Assembly: GCF_943846705.1 (NCBI RefSeq)
Contig: NZ_OX044366.1
Coordinates: forward strand, 2,976,001 to 3,040,000
Direction of reading: 5' to 3'
Source: an uncultured Pseudomonas sp.
GTDB taxonomy: Bacteria; Pseudomonadota; Gammaproteobacteria; Pseudomonadales; Pseudomonadaceae
Length of the DNA: 64,000 bases
Positions within the stretch are counted from its first letter, which is position 1; each line of letters opens with the position of its first letter. Shown piece after piece: positions 32,717 through 39,531 of the stretch. A program made the position numbers and the translations under genes. The notes beneath the pieces were generated by a model. The model searched no databases and was not told the origin of the DNA. It saw nothing but the letters and a program-made list of their open reading frames with translations.

Positions 32717-32762
32717 TTTTTAACGCAGCAGGGCCGATGCGCAGCAGATTGTAACGCGGTTC

Positions 32763-33776
32763 CTAGCGGCCCTCGGCCAACAACTGGTCAAGGATACCAT
32801 CGGCATCGAAGTGCTTGGCAGTGATCTCATCCCAAGTGCCGAGCACTTCGGTGGGGTTGATCAGGCGAATCTGCGGGAACTGCGCTGCGGTAGCCGCCAC
32901 TACTTCCGGGTTGTGCACACGGTAGTTGTAGGTGGTCAGCAGCTGCTGAATGTCCTTTGTGTACTGGAAGTCCAGGTAGGCTTTGGACACCTCGCGAGTG
33001 CCTTTCTGATCGACCACCTTGTCGACCAGCGCCACCGGGAACTCGGCCAGCACGCTAACCGGCGGGACGACGATTTCGTATTCGCCGGATTTGAATTCCT
33101 CACCATTGGCAATGTTGACCACTTCCGACTCGAAGGTCAGCAGCACATCGCCTTGACCATTCTGGGCAAAGGCTACGGTGGCGGCACGGCCACCGGTAGG
33201 GAAGTTCTCGACGTTACGCAGCATTTTGCCGACAAAGGCCTTGATCTGGCTTTCATCACCTTTGAACTGCTCGTTGGCATACAACCAGGCACCCAGGTAG
33301 CTGTAACGTGCATTGCCGGAAGTTTTCGGGTTAGGGAACACCAGCTTGACGTCTTCACGGGCCAGGTCGTTCCAGTCCTTGATGTTCTTCGGGTTGCCCT
33401 TGCGCACCAGAAAGGCGGTGGTGCTGTAGTACGGTGAACTGTTGTTGGGGAACTGCTTGGCCCAGTCTTCGCGCAGCAGGCCGCGCTTGGCCAGGATGTC
33501 GACGTCGGTGACCTGGTTGAAGGTTACGGTATCGACCTTCTTGCCCTGGATGATGTCCTGAGCCTGGCGTGAGGAGCCGGCGAACGACTGGTCGATCTTC
33601 TGCTCTTTGCCGGTTTGCGCTTGCCAGTGAGCGACGAACTTGGGGTTGATTTCGGCAAACAGTTCACGGGCGATGTCGTAGGAGGCGTTCAGGATCGGCG
33701 CGTCTTCGGCCAGTGCAGCGGCACTGCCGAGCAGGCTTGAGGTGATGGCGCTGGCCAGCAAAATTTTCTTGAGCAT
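32763..33776 (-). CDS. cysP: Thiosulfate/sulfate-binding protein, CysP type
   Basis: A 337-residue periplasmic binding protein with a signal peptide (about 1-25, cut near AALAEDAP). It resembles E. coli CysP more than Sbp: ASYDIARELFAEINPKF, VTFNQVTDVDILAKRG, NNSSPYYSTTAFLVRKGNPK, FPNPKTSGNARYSYL and the ending LDQLLAEGR. It should capture thiosulfate and sulfate for CysT/CysW. GAGGA lies 10 bases before the ATG at 33776; the frame 7 codons longer is less likely. It is divergent from the sbp operon with a hydrolase gene between. A motif TTTTTAAGAATA is shared upstream of both cysP and sbp. Confidence 0.92.
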   Translation of the reverse strand: MLKKILLASAITSSLLGSAAALAEDAPILNASYDIARELFAEINPKFVAHWQAQTGKEQKIDQSFAGSSRQAQDIIQGKKVDTVTFNQVTDVDILAKRGLLREDWAKQFPNNSSPYYSTTAFLVRKGNPKNIKDWNDLAREDVKLVFPNPKTSGNARYSYLGAWLYANEQFKGDESQIKAFVGKMLRNVENFPTGGRAATVAFAQNGQGDVLLTFESEVVNIANGEEFKSGEYEIVVPPVSVLAEFPVALVDKVVDQKGTREVSKAYLDFQYTKDIQQLLTTYNYRVHNPEVVAATAAQFPQIRLINPTEVLGTWDEITAKHFDADGILDQLLAEGR

Positions 33777-33871
33777 GATGCAGACGTTCCTCGTCACAGC
33801 GCCGGTATGCAGCGCGGGGTTGAAGCCTGACCGTTTGGCCAGAATGTGGGTCGGATACTGCCCAAGTTTTT

Positions 33872-33883
33872 TATTCTTAAAAA
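33872..33883 (-). promoter_or_regulatory. TTTTTAAGAATA motif in the cysP promoter region
   Basis: The 12-mer TTTTTAAGAATA occurs on the minus strand about 95 bases before cysP, in an AT-rich patch (33868-33920) unlike its surroundings. The same 12-mer in the same orientation lies before sbp (34792-34803). It may be part of a CysB or other sulfur-regulator site (inference). Confidence 0.45.
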
Positions 33884-33990
33884 GTAACTTTTAATGCTAT
33901 TGATATAGCTTAAAGTTTTAACGCGGACTGCTCGCATTTTTTAGCAACTGCGCCGTGCCCAGTCGACTCGCTTAGACGGCTGGTGCGTTT

Positions 33991-34047
33991 GCAGCCGCTG
34001 GCTGGCATGACTGCATGCGCGCCGCAGTCATGCCAGCCAGCGGGCTG
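33991..34047. terminator. Long stem-loop after the RBBP9-like gene
   Basis: GCAGCCGCTGGCTGGCATGA... at 33991-34014 pairs with 34024-34047, about 20 perfect base pairs plus one bulge, 9-base loop. It directly follows the stop codon at 34048. There is no T-run. Likely a transcript end or mRNA stabiliser. Confidence 0.6.
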
Positions 34048-34629
34048 TTAGGCACGGCGGCGTGTGTGCTGCTCGGCATGGCTTTGCAGGCGGTAAAGGT
34101 AGGCGAAGCCCTGCTCCCAGCGCTGGTGCCCCGACTGCACATTGATATGGCCAACGCCGCTGAGAATCGTCGCCGCGCTTCCCCAGTCACGGGCCAGTTC
34201 GATTGCCCGTGCGGCGCTGGCGGCGCAGTCGTTGTCCGAGCCGACCAACTGGCTGGGGAACGGCAACGGTTGCTGCGGTATTGGCGCGAAGTTCTGCAGC
34301 GCTGGCGGGCAATTGGCCCGCTGCACATCCGCCGGGGCGACCAGCAGTGCCGCGCGCACTCGGCGCAGCGACTCGATAGGGGCTTGAGCCGCCCAATGCG
34401 CCACGGTGATGCAGCCCAGGCTATGGGCGATAAGGATGGTCGGGCACGGGTGGCTACCGATGTTGCGTTGCAACTCGGCCACCCAGTCTGCGCGATTAGG
34501 TTTTAGCCAATCGGTTTGTTCCACGCGGGCGCTGTTCGGCAGGCTGCGCTGCCAGTGGCTCTGCCAATGTTCATCAGTCGATCCTTGCCAGCCCGGCACG
34601 ATCAAGTAGCGGACAGTGTGCGTGCGCAT
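34048..34629 (-). CDS. RBBP9/YdeN-family serine hydrolase
   Basis: A 193-residue alpha/beta-hydrolase. The family start YLIVPGWQGSTDEHWQ is followed by the elbow IAHSLGC (Ser nucleophile) at about 68-74, and the late block LVGSDND (Asp) and GVGHINVQSGH (His). Such proteins are small cytoplasmic serine hydrolases of unknown substrate. AGGAGAG precedes the ATG. It sits between the two divergent sulfur-transport operons, but nothing in it indicates a sulfur role. Confidence 0.9.
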   Translation of the reverse strand: MRTHTVRYLIVPGWQGSTDEHWQSHWQRSLPNSARVEQTDWLKPNRADWVAELQRNIGSHPCPTILIAHSLGCITVAHWAAQAPIESLRRVRAALLVAPADVQRANCPPALQNFAPIPQQPLPFPSQLVGSDNDCAASAARAIELARDWGSAATILSGVGHINVQSGHQRWEQGFAYLYRLQSHAEQHTRRRA

Positions 34630-34791
34630 CGTGCGCTCTCCTGCAGGTGTGAGTGGCTGCAGTGTAGGGAAGCGCTGAAGATACTAAAAAGACTTAAAAA
34701 TTATTTTCTTATTCCATATCTGTTTTTAGTGCGGCTGGTCGGTGGGTGTTTCGTTTATTCTAAAAGTGCATATCAATGTTATTAAATAGTA

Positions 34792-34803
34792 TTTTTAAGA
34801 ATA
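34792..34803 (+). promoter_or_regulatory. TTTTTAAGAATA motif in the sbp promoter region
   Basis: Same 12-mer as before cysP, here on the plus strand about 195 bases before sbp and about 87 bases before the Cys-rich leader ORF. It lies in an AT-rich patch (34680-34810) that probably holds the promoter. Confidence 0.45.
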
Positions 34804-34876
34804 TAAGTCTGTCGCTAGCATCCGCTCCACGCCCACTGCTCACGGTCACTTATCAGCCGTAGCAGGTGGGGATTTC

Positions 34877-34994
34877 AAGGAGCAAGACCATGACCCTTTA
34901 TTGCTACTGCAGCTGTTATCCGCGAATGCGTTGTTGATCGCCCCTGTCTGACAGACCAAGCACACACACACATTCGAAGAGTTTAGGAGCTGCA
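34877..34994 (+). promoter_or_regulatory. Candidate cysteine-responsive translational attenuator of sbp
   Basis: The leader mRNA carries a short Cys-rich ORF (34890-34937) and a segment within it, TGCAGCTGTTA (34908-34918), that pairs with TAGGAGCTGCA (34984-34994), which includes the SD of sbp. Ten of 11 positions pair, counting one G-U, with one G-G mismatch. A ribosome paused on the Cys5 or Cys7 codons would cover the first segment and free the SD. A small GTCTG-A-CAGAC hairpin lies between (34946-34956). Regulation is inferred from this layout only. Confidence 0.6.
34890..34937 (+). CDS. Cys-rich leader peptide upstream of sbp
   Basis: A 15-codon ORF encoding MTLYCYCSCYPRMRC, with four Cys (codons 5, 7, 9, 15; TGC TGC TGT TGT) and three Tyr. 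AAGGAG at 34877-34882 stands 7 bases before the ATG, a near-perfect SD. It ends 59 bases before sbp, in the same direction. The Cys content is far above chance and fits the first gene of a sulfate uptake operon, by analogy with amino-acid leader peptides. The peptide itself probably has no function; its translation is the sensor. I know of cysteine-responsive leader ORFs in actinobacteria but not of this one in Pseudomonas. Confidence 0.7.
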   Translation: MTLYCYCSCYPRMRC

Positions 34995-34996
34995 CC

Positions 34997-35995
34997 ATGT
35001 CCATTCGCCGTTTTGCCCTCGCTGCCCTTGCCAGCGCCCTGATCACCGGCCCGGTGGCCGCTGCTGAAACCCTGCTCAATGTGTCTTACGACCCGACCCG
35101 TGAGCTGTACAGCGACTTCAACAAAGCCTTTAACACGCACTGGCAAGCCCAGGGCAATGCAGCGCTGACCATCCAGCAATCCCACGGCGGTTCGGGCAAG
35201 CAGGCCCGTGCGGTAATTGATGGCCTGCGCGCCGATGTGGTGACCCTGGCCCTGTCCGGTGACATTGATGAGCTGCACAAGCTTGGCAAGTTGATCCCGG
35301 AAAACTGGCAGGCGCGCTTGCCGCAAGCGAGCACGCCCTACACCTCGACCATCGTGTTTCTGGTGCGCAAAGGCAATCCGCTGGGCATCAAGGACTGGGA
35401 TGACCTGGTCAAACCGGGCGTTGCGGTGATCACCCCCAATCCGAAAACCTCCGGCGGTGCTCGCTGGAACTTCCTCGCTGCCTGGGCCTACGCCCAGCAG
35501 AAATACGGCAGCCAAGATAAGGCCCAAGAGTTTGTTGGCCAGCTTTACAGAAACGTCCCGGTACTCGATACCGGGGCTCGCGGCTCGACTATTACCTTCG
35601 TCAATAACCAGATCGGTGATGTGCTGTTGGCCTGGGAAAACGAAGCCTTTTTGGCACTGAAGGAGGAGGATGGCGACAACTTCGAGATCGTCGCGCCGTC
35701 GCTGTCGATCCTGGCTGAGCCGCCAGTGGCTGTGGTGGATGCAAACGTCGACAAAAAAGGCACCCGCAAAGTCGCTGAGGCCTACCTCGACTACATGTAC
35801 AGCGATGAAGGCCAGCGCCTGGCGGCCAAGCACTTCTACCGGCCGCGCAATCAGGCCATTGCCGCTGAGTTCGCCGAGCAGTTTCCGGCGTTGCAGCTGG
35901 TCACCATCGACAAGGACTTCGACGGTTGGAAAAGCGCCCAGCCGAAGTTCTTCAACGATGGCGGCGTGTTCGACCAGATCTATCTGGCGCAGTGA
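34997..35995 (+). CDS. sbp: Periplasmic sulfate-binding protein Sbp
   Basis: A 332-residue binding protein with a signal peptide (about 1-23, cut near PVAAAET). The sulfate site words match E. coli Sbp: NVSYDPTRELY, QQSHGGSGKQARAVIDGL, YTSTIVFLVRKGNP, ITPNPKTSGGARWNFLAAW and LDTGARGSTITF. It captures sulfate for CysT/CysW/CysA. TAGGAG lies before the ATG and is predicted to be masked by the leader. Compared with the CysP-type protein at 32763-33776 it is clearly the Sbp branch. The gap to cysT is 205 bases and holds a repeat. Confidence 0.95.
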   Translation: MSIRRFALAALASALITGPVAAAETLLNVSYDPTRELYSDFNKAFNTHWQAQGNAALTIQQSHGGSGKQARAVIDGLRADVVTLALSGDIDELHKLGKLIPENWQARLPQASTPYTSTIVFLVRKGNPLGIKDWDDLVKPGVAVITPNPKTSGGARWNFLAAWAYAQQKYGSQDKAQEFVGQLYRNVPVLDTGARGSTITFVNNQIGDVLLAWENEAFLALKEEDGDNFEIVAPSLSILAEPPVAVVDANVDKKGTRKVAEAYLDYMYSDEGQRLAAKHFYRPRNQAIAAEFAEQFPALQLVTIDKDFDGWKSAQPKFFNDGGVFDQIYLAQ

Positions 35996-36009
35996 GCTCG
36001 AAGAGCGAA

Positions 36010-36094
36010 CGTAGGATGGGTTGAGCGAAGCGATACCCATCTGCTGCGATACCCATACGTTGCGATGGGTATCGCAGGCTCCACCCATCCTACG
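36010..36094. repeat. REP-like palindromic element between sbp and cysT
   Basis: Outer arms CGTAGGATGGGT (36010-36021) and ACCCATCCTACG (36083-36094) are perfect inverted copies. Inner arms GCGATACCCAT occur twice (from about 36030 and 36046) facing ATGGGTATCGC (36065-36075). This word set is the well-known Pseudomonas intergenic repeat type. It may protect sbp mRNA and lower permease expression. Confidence 0.75.
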
Positions 36095-36200
36095 GATTTG
36101 TTGTGCAAGCGTCCGCCCAGTTGTAGGCCAGCCGAAAGGGCGACACCGGCGGCAGGGCTGATTTGAGCGTTCCAACACAGAAGCAGATTAAGGCCAAACC

Positions 36201-37019
36201 ATGTCTCGTCGTACTTCTCCGGTCATCCCCGGTTTCGGGCTGACGCTGGGTTACACCCTGGTGTACCTCAGCCTCGTGGTGCTGATTCCGCTGGTTGCCA
36301 TGTTCGTCCACGCCGCACAGCTTAGCTGGGCGGAGTTCTGGGCAATCATCAGCGCCCCGCGGGTCCTGGCCGCACTCAAGTTGAGCTTTAGCACCGCGTT
36401 TGTCGCGGCACTGATCAACGGCATTATCGGCACCCTGTTGGCCTGGGCGCTGGTGCGCTATCGCTTCCCGGGGCGCAAGGTCATCGAGGCGATGATCGAC
36501 TTGCCCTTTGCCTTGCCTACCGCGGTTGCCGGTATCGCCCTGACTGCGCTGTATGCCCCGAGCGGGCTGGTGGGGCAGTTTGCCACTGACCTGGGTTTCA
36601 AAATTGCCTACACGCCCATCGGCATCACCCTGGCGCTGACCTTTGTCACCCTGCCGTTTGTGGTGCGTACTCTGCAGCCGGTATTGGCGGACATCCCCCG
36701 CGAAGTCGAAGAAGCCGCAGCCTGTCTTGGCGCAAGGCCGCTGCAAGTGGTGCGCTATATCCTCATACCGGCGCTGTTACCGGCCTGGTTGACGGGCTTC
36801 TCTCTGGCCTTTGCTCGCGGCGTCGGCGAGTACGGTTCGGTGATTTTCATAGCCGGCAATATGCCGATGAAAACCGAAATCCTGCCGCTGTTGATCATGG
36901 GCAAGCTCGACCAATACGACTATCACGGTGCCACGGCTATCGGCGTACTGATGCTGGTGGTTTCTTTTGTTTTGCTGCTGCTGATTAACCTGCTGCAGCG
37001 CCAGATTGCCAAAGCCTGA
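36201..37019 (+). CDS. cysT: Sulfate ABC permease CysT (sbp-linked set)
   Basis: A 272-residue six-helix permease beginning SRRTSPVIPGFGLTLGYTLVYL. It has the coupling loop EEAAACLGARPLQVVRYILIP and the family block FARGVGEYGSVIFIAGNMPMKTEI. It works with CysW (37030) and CysA (37906). TAAGG lies about 10 bases before the ATG. It is a clear paralogue of 31699-32547, but the two are far from identical. Confidence 0.95.
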   Translation: MSRRTSPVIPGFGLTLGYTLVYLSLVVLIPLVAMFVHAAQLSWAEFWAIISAPRVLAALKLSFSTAFVAALINGIIGTLLAWALVRYRFPGRKVIEAMIDLPFALPTAVAGIALTALYAPSGLVGQFATDLGFKIAYTPIGITLALTFVTLPFVVRTLQPVLADIPREVEEAAACLGARPLQVVRYILIPALLPAWLTGFSLAFARGVGEYGSVIFIAGNMPMKTEILPLLIMGKLDQYDYHGATAIGVLMLVVSFVLLLLINLLQRQIAKA

Positions 37020-37029
37020 GGAGGTCGCC

Positions 37030-37902
37030 ATGTCTGCTGTAACCTTAAGCGCGTCAGCCTCAGCCAACGCTGTACGGCGCGGTAATCTGCTCGGTCGCCG
37101 GCTGCTGATCATCAGTGCCTGGTTGGTGTTTGCGCTGTTTCTGTTGCTGCCGCTGCTTATCGTGCTAAGTGAGGCACTCAAGCAGGGTATGGGGGCGTTC
37201 TTCGGCGCAATCTTCGAAGCGGATGCGATTTCTGCGTTGCAGCTGACGCTGTTGGCAGTCGGTATATCCGTGCCGCTGAATATAGTGTTCGGCGTGGCCG
37301 CCGCCTGGTGCGTGAGCAAATACGAATTTCGCGGCAAGAGCATTCTGGTGACTCTGATCGACTTGCCGTTCTCGGTCTCGCCAGTGATCGCCGGGCTGGT
37401 CTATGTGCTGCTGTTTGGCGCCCAGGGCTTTATTGGCCCCTGGCTGCGTGAGCACGACATCCAGATTATCTTCGCCCTGCCGGGCATCGTCTTGGCCACC
37501 ATGTTCGTTACCGTGCCCTTTGTCGCCCGCGAGCTGATCCCGCTGATGCAGCAGCAAGGCACCCAGGAAGAGGAGGCCGCGCGCCTGCTCGGGGCCAATG
37601 GCTGGCAGATGTTTTGGCACGTGACCTTGCCGAATATCAAATGGGGTCTGATCTATGGCGTGGTGCTGTGTACCGCACGGGCCATGGGTGAATTTGGGGC
37701 GGTGTCAGTGGTCTCCGGGCACATCCGTGGTTACACCAATACGCTGCCGCTGCATGTCGAGATTCTCTATAACGAATACAATCACGTCGCCGCGTTCAGT
37801 GTCGCCAGTCTGCTGCTACTGCTGGCGCTGTTTATTCTGCTGCTCAAGCAGTGGAGCGAGTCACGTATCAACCGTCTGAAAGCCAGTGCTGGCGAGGAAT
37901 AA
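37030..37902 (+). CDS. cysW: Sulfate ABC permease CysW (sbp-linked set)
   Basis: A 290-residue six-helix permease. Coupling loop EEEAARLLGANGWQMFWHVTLP and block CTARAMGEFGAVSVVSGHIRGYTNTLPLH are diagnostic. The frame opens 8 codons earlier, overlapping cysT, but GAGGAGG sits just before the ATG at 37030, which is used. It is followed 3 bases later by cysA. Confidence 0.95.
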   Translation: MSAVTLSASASANAVRRGNLLGRRLLIISAWLVFALFLLLPLLIVLSEALKQGMGAFFGAIFEADAISALQLTLLAVGISVPLNIVFGVAAAWCVSKYEFRGKSILVTLIDLPFSVSPVIAGLVYVLLFGAQGFIGPWLREHDIQIIFALPGIVLATMFVTVPFVARELIPLMQQQGTQEEEAARLLGANGWQMFWHVTLPNIKWGLIYGVVLCTARAMGEFGAVSVVSGHIRGYTNTLPLHVEILYNEYNHVAAFSVASLLLLLALFILLLKQWSESRINRLKASAGEE

Positions 37903-37905
37903 GTC

Positions 37906-38898
37906 ATGTCGATCGTAGTGTCCAATGTCAGCAAGAACTTCAATGCGTTCAAAGCGCTGAACGACATCAATCTGAATATCCAGAGCGGCGAGTTGGTCGC
38001 CTTGCTCGGCCCGTCTGGCTGCGGCAAAACCACCTTGCTGCGCATCATCGCCGGCCTGGAAACCCCGGATAGCGGCAGCATCGAGTTCCACGGTGAAGAC
38101 GTGTCGAGCCACGATGTGCGCGACCGTAACGTCGGTTTCGTGTTTCAGCATTACGCCTTGTTCCGCCATATGACGGTGTTCGACAACGTTGCCTTTGGCT
38201 TGCGCATGAAGCCTAAAGGCGAACGGCCGAACGAAAACGTGATCAAGAAAAAGGTCCATGAACTGCTCGATCTGGTGCAGCTCGACTGGTTGGCGGACCG
38301 TTACCCGGAACAGCTCTCCGGCGGCCAGCGCCAGCGTATCGCCTTGGCCCGCGCCCTGGCGGTAGAGCCGAAAGTGTTGCTGCTCGACGAGCCCTTCGGC
38401 GCGCTGGATGCCAAGGTTCGCAAGGAGTTGCGCCGTTGGCTGGCGCGCCTGCATGAGGAAGTGCACCTGACCTCGGTGTTCGTTACCCACGACCAGGAAG
38501 AGGCCATGGAAGTCGCCGATCGCATCGTGGTGATGAACAAAGGCGTGATTGAACAGATCGGCTCGCCCGGTGAAGTCTATGAAAATCCGGCCAGTGACTT
38601 CGTTTATCACTTCCTCGGCGATGCTAATCGCCTGTATGTCGGCGACGACCATCATGTGCTGTTCCGCCCGCACGAGATCCACTTGTCGCGCCAGGCGGAA
38701 GAGGGCCATCAGGCCGGTGAAGTGCGCGATATTCGCCCACTCGGCGCCATCACCCGGGTGACCCTCAAGGTTGCCGGGCAGAGCGAGCCGATCGAGGCTG
38801 AAGTAGCGAAAGACCACCTCAGCCTGGCTAACCTGAGCCGCGGTGAAACCCTGTACTTCAAGCCAAAAGCTGGGCAGCCGGTGCATCAGCCGCGCTGA
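37906..38898 (+). CDS. cysA: Sulfate/thiosulfate ABC transporter ATPase CysA
   Basis: A 330-residue ABC ATPase. Walker A GPSGCGKTT is at about residues 36-44, the Q-loop VFQHYALFRHMTVFDNVAFGL follows, signature LSGGQRQR is near 136-143, Walker B VLLLDEPFGALD near 156-167, H-loop VFVTHDQEEA near 190. A C-terminal TOBE-like domain (about 235-330) is present. It powers CysT/CysW and, since the cysPTW set lacks its own ATPase here, probably serves both systems. GAGGAAT precedes the ATG. Confidence 0.96.
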   Translation: MSIVVSNVSKNFNAFKALNDINLNIQSGELVALLGPSGCGKTTLLRIIAGLETPDSGSIEFHGEDVSSHDVRDRNVGFVFQHYALFRHMTVFDNVAFGLRMKPKGERPNENVIKKKVHELLDLVQLDWLADRYPEQLSGGQRQRIALARALAVEPKVLLLDEPFGALDAKVRKELRRWLARLHEEVHLTSVFVTHDQEEAMEVADRIVVMNKGVIEQIGSPGEVYENPASDFVYHFLGDANRLYVGDDHHVLFRPHEIHLSRQAEEGHQAGEVRDIRPLGAITRVTLKVAGQSEPIEAEVAKDHLSLANLSRGETLYFKPKAGQPVHQPR

Positions 38899-38903
38899 GA
38901 TTG

Positions 38904-38962
38904 GCCTGCGGCCATAACTAAAAAGGAGCGCAATGCGCTCCTTTCTAGTTATGGCCGCAGGC
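38904..38962. terminator. Long convergent terminator hairpin after cysA
   Basis: GCCTGCGGCCATAACTA (38904-38920) pairs with TAGTTATGGCCGCAGGC (38946-38962); inside, AAAGGAGCGC pairs with GCGCTCCTTT around a 3-base loop. The total stem is about 27 bp. It ends exactly at the stop codon of the opposing gene. Confidence 0.85.
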
Positions 38963-39306
38963 TATTTACGCTGCCAGTTACCGTTCAGCTGGATGTACTG
39001 CCCAGGTGGGGTCTTATCGAGGGCTTTCTGCCCGGCTATGGCCTCGACATCGCGCAGCTGGATACCATTCTGCGTCGCCAGTTTCTGGTATTCGGTGCGG
39101 CGGGCCTGGTTGATCAGTTTGGCGATTTCGGCAGCCTGACCGTTGTCGCGAACAACCCCAAGGTAGCCATTGGGCATTTCACCCAACTGGCCGCTGGCCT
39201 TGGCTGTGCCCAGGGCTGACATGGCCTCATTGAGGTTAAGCGCGACGGCTGGCAGGCTCAGGCTGAGCAGCAGTAACAAGCCGGCAAGGCGTTTATAAAT
39301 AGTCAT
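38962..39306 (-). CDS. ydbL: YdbL family protein (DUF1318)
   Basis: A 114-residue secreted protein with signal peptide (about 1-22, cut after PAVA). The mature domain has LNEAMSALGTAKASGQLGE, then GYLGV and the end KTPPGQYIQLNGNWQ typical of DUF1318. YdbL is the third gene of ydbH-ynbE-ydbL, where it modulates the envelope-spanning YdbH-YnbE lipid bridge in E. coli. It lies 11 bases after ynbE. Confidence 0.92.
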   Translation of the reverse strand: MTIYKRLAGLLLLLSLSLPAVALNLNEAMSALGTAKASGQLGEMPNGYLGVVRDNGQAAEIAKLINQARRTEYQKLATQNGIQLRDVEAIAGQKALDKTPPGQYIQLNGNWQRK

Positions 39307-39317
39307 GTTCGGGCTCC

Positions 39318-39509
39318 TTAGAACAAACCACTGGATTCGCTGAACATGCTGTCCAGGGCTTTATCCACCTTGATATAAATTTCGTGCTCGATCTTCACAT
39401 TGAGGTTGATGTTGATCGGCTCATTGGGCATCGCCAGCTGCACGGTCGGGGTGCAGGCCGTGCTAAGCAACCCAAAAAGTAGGGCGGCGGAACAATTACG
39501 CAAGCGCAT
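39318..39509 (-). CDS. ynbE: YnbE-like outer-membrane lipoprotein
   Basis: A 63-residue lipoprotein with lipobox LSTAC (lipidated Cys19), then TVQLAMPNEPININLNVKIEHEIYIKVDK, a strand-rich segment typical of YnbE. In E. coli it stacks at the outer membrane on the C-terminus of YdbH to complete a lipid-conducting groove. It lies between ydbH (22-base gap) and ydbL. Confidence 0.93.
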   Translation of the reverse strand: MRLRNCSAALLFGLLSTACTPTVQLAMPNEPININLNVKIEHEIYIKVDKALDSMFSESSGLF

Positions 39510-39531
39510 GGCGCTTCTCCTTGATCATGAA

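Noticed and set aside
33777..33871. A Cys-rich leader before cysP like that before sbp
   Set aside because: The minus strand between the AT-rich patch and cysP has no ATG before the gene start, so no equivalent leader exists.
34959..34974. CA dinucleotide run before sbp as a phase-variable repeat
   Set aside because: Only about five units, and it lies in the leader between the small ORF and the SD. It is too short to call slippage-prone.
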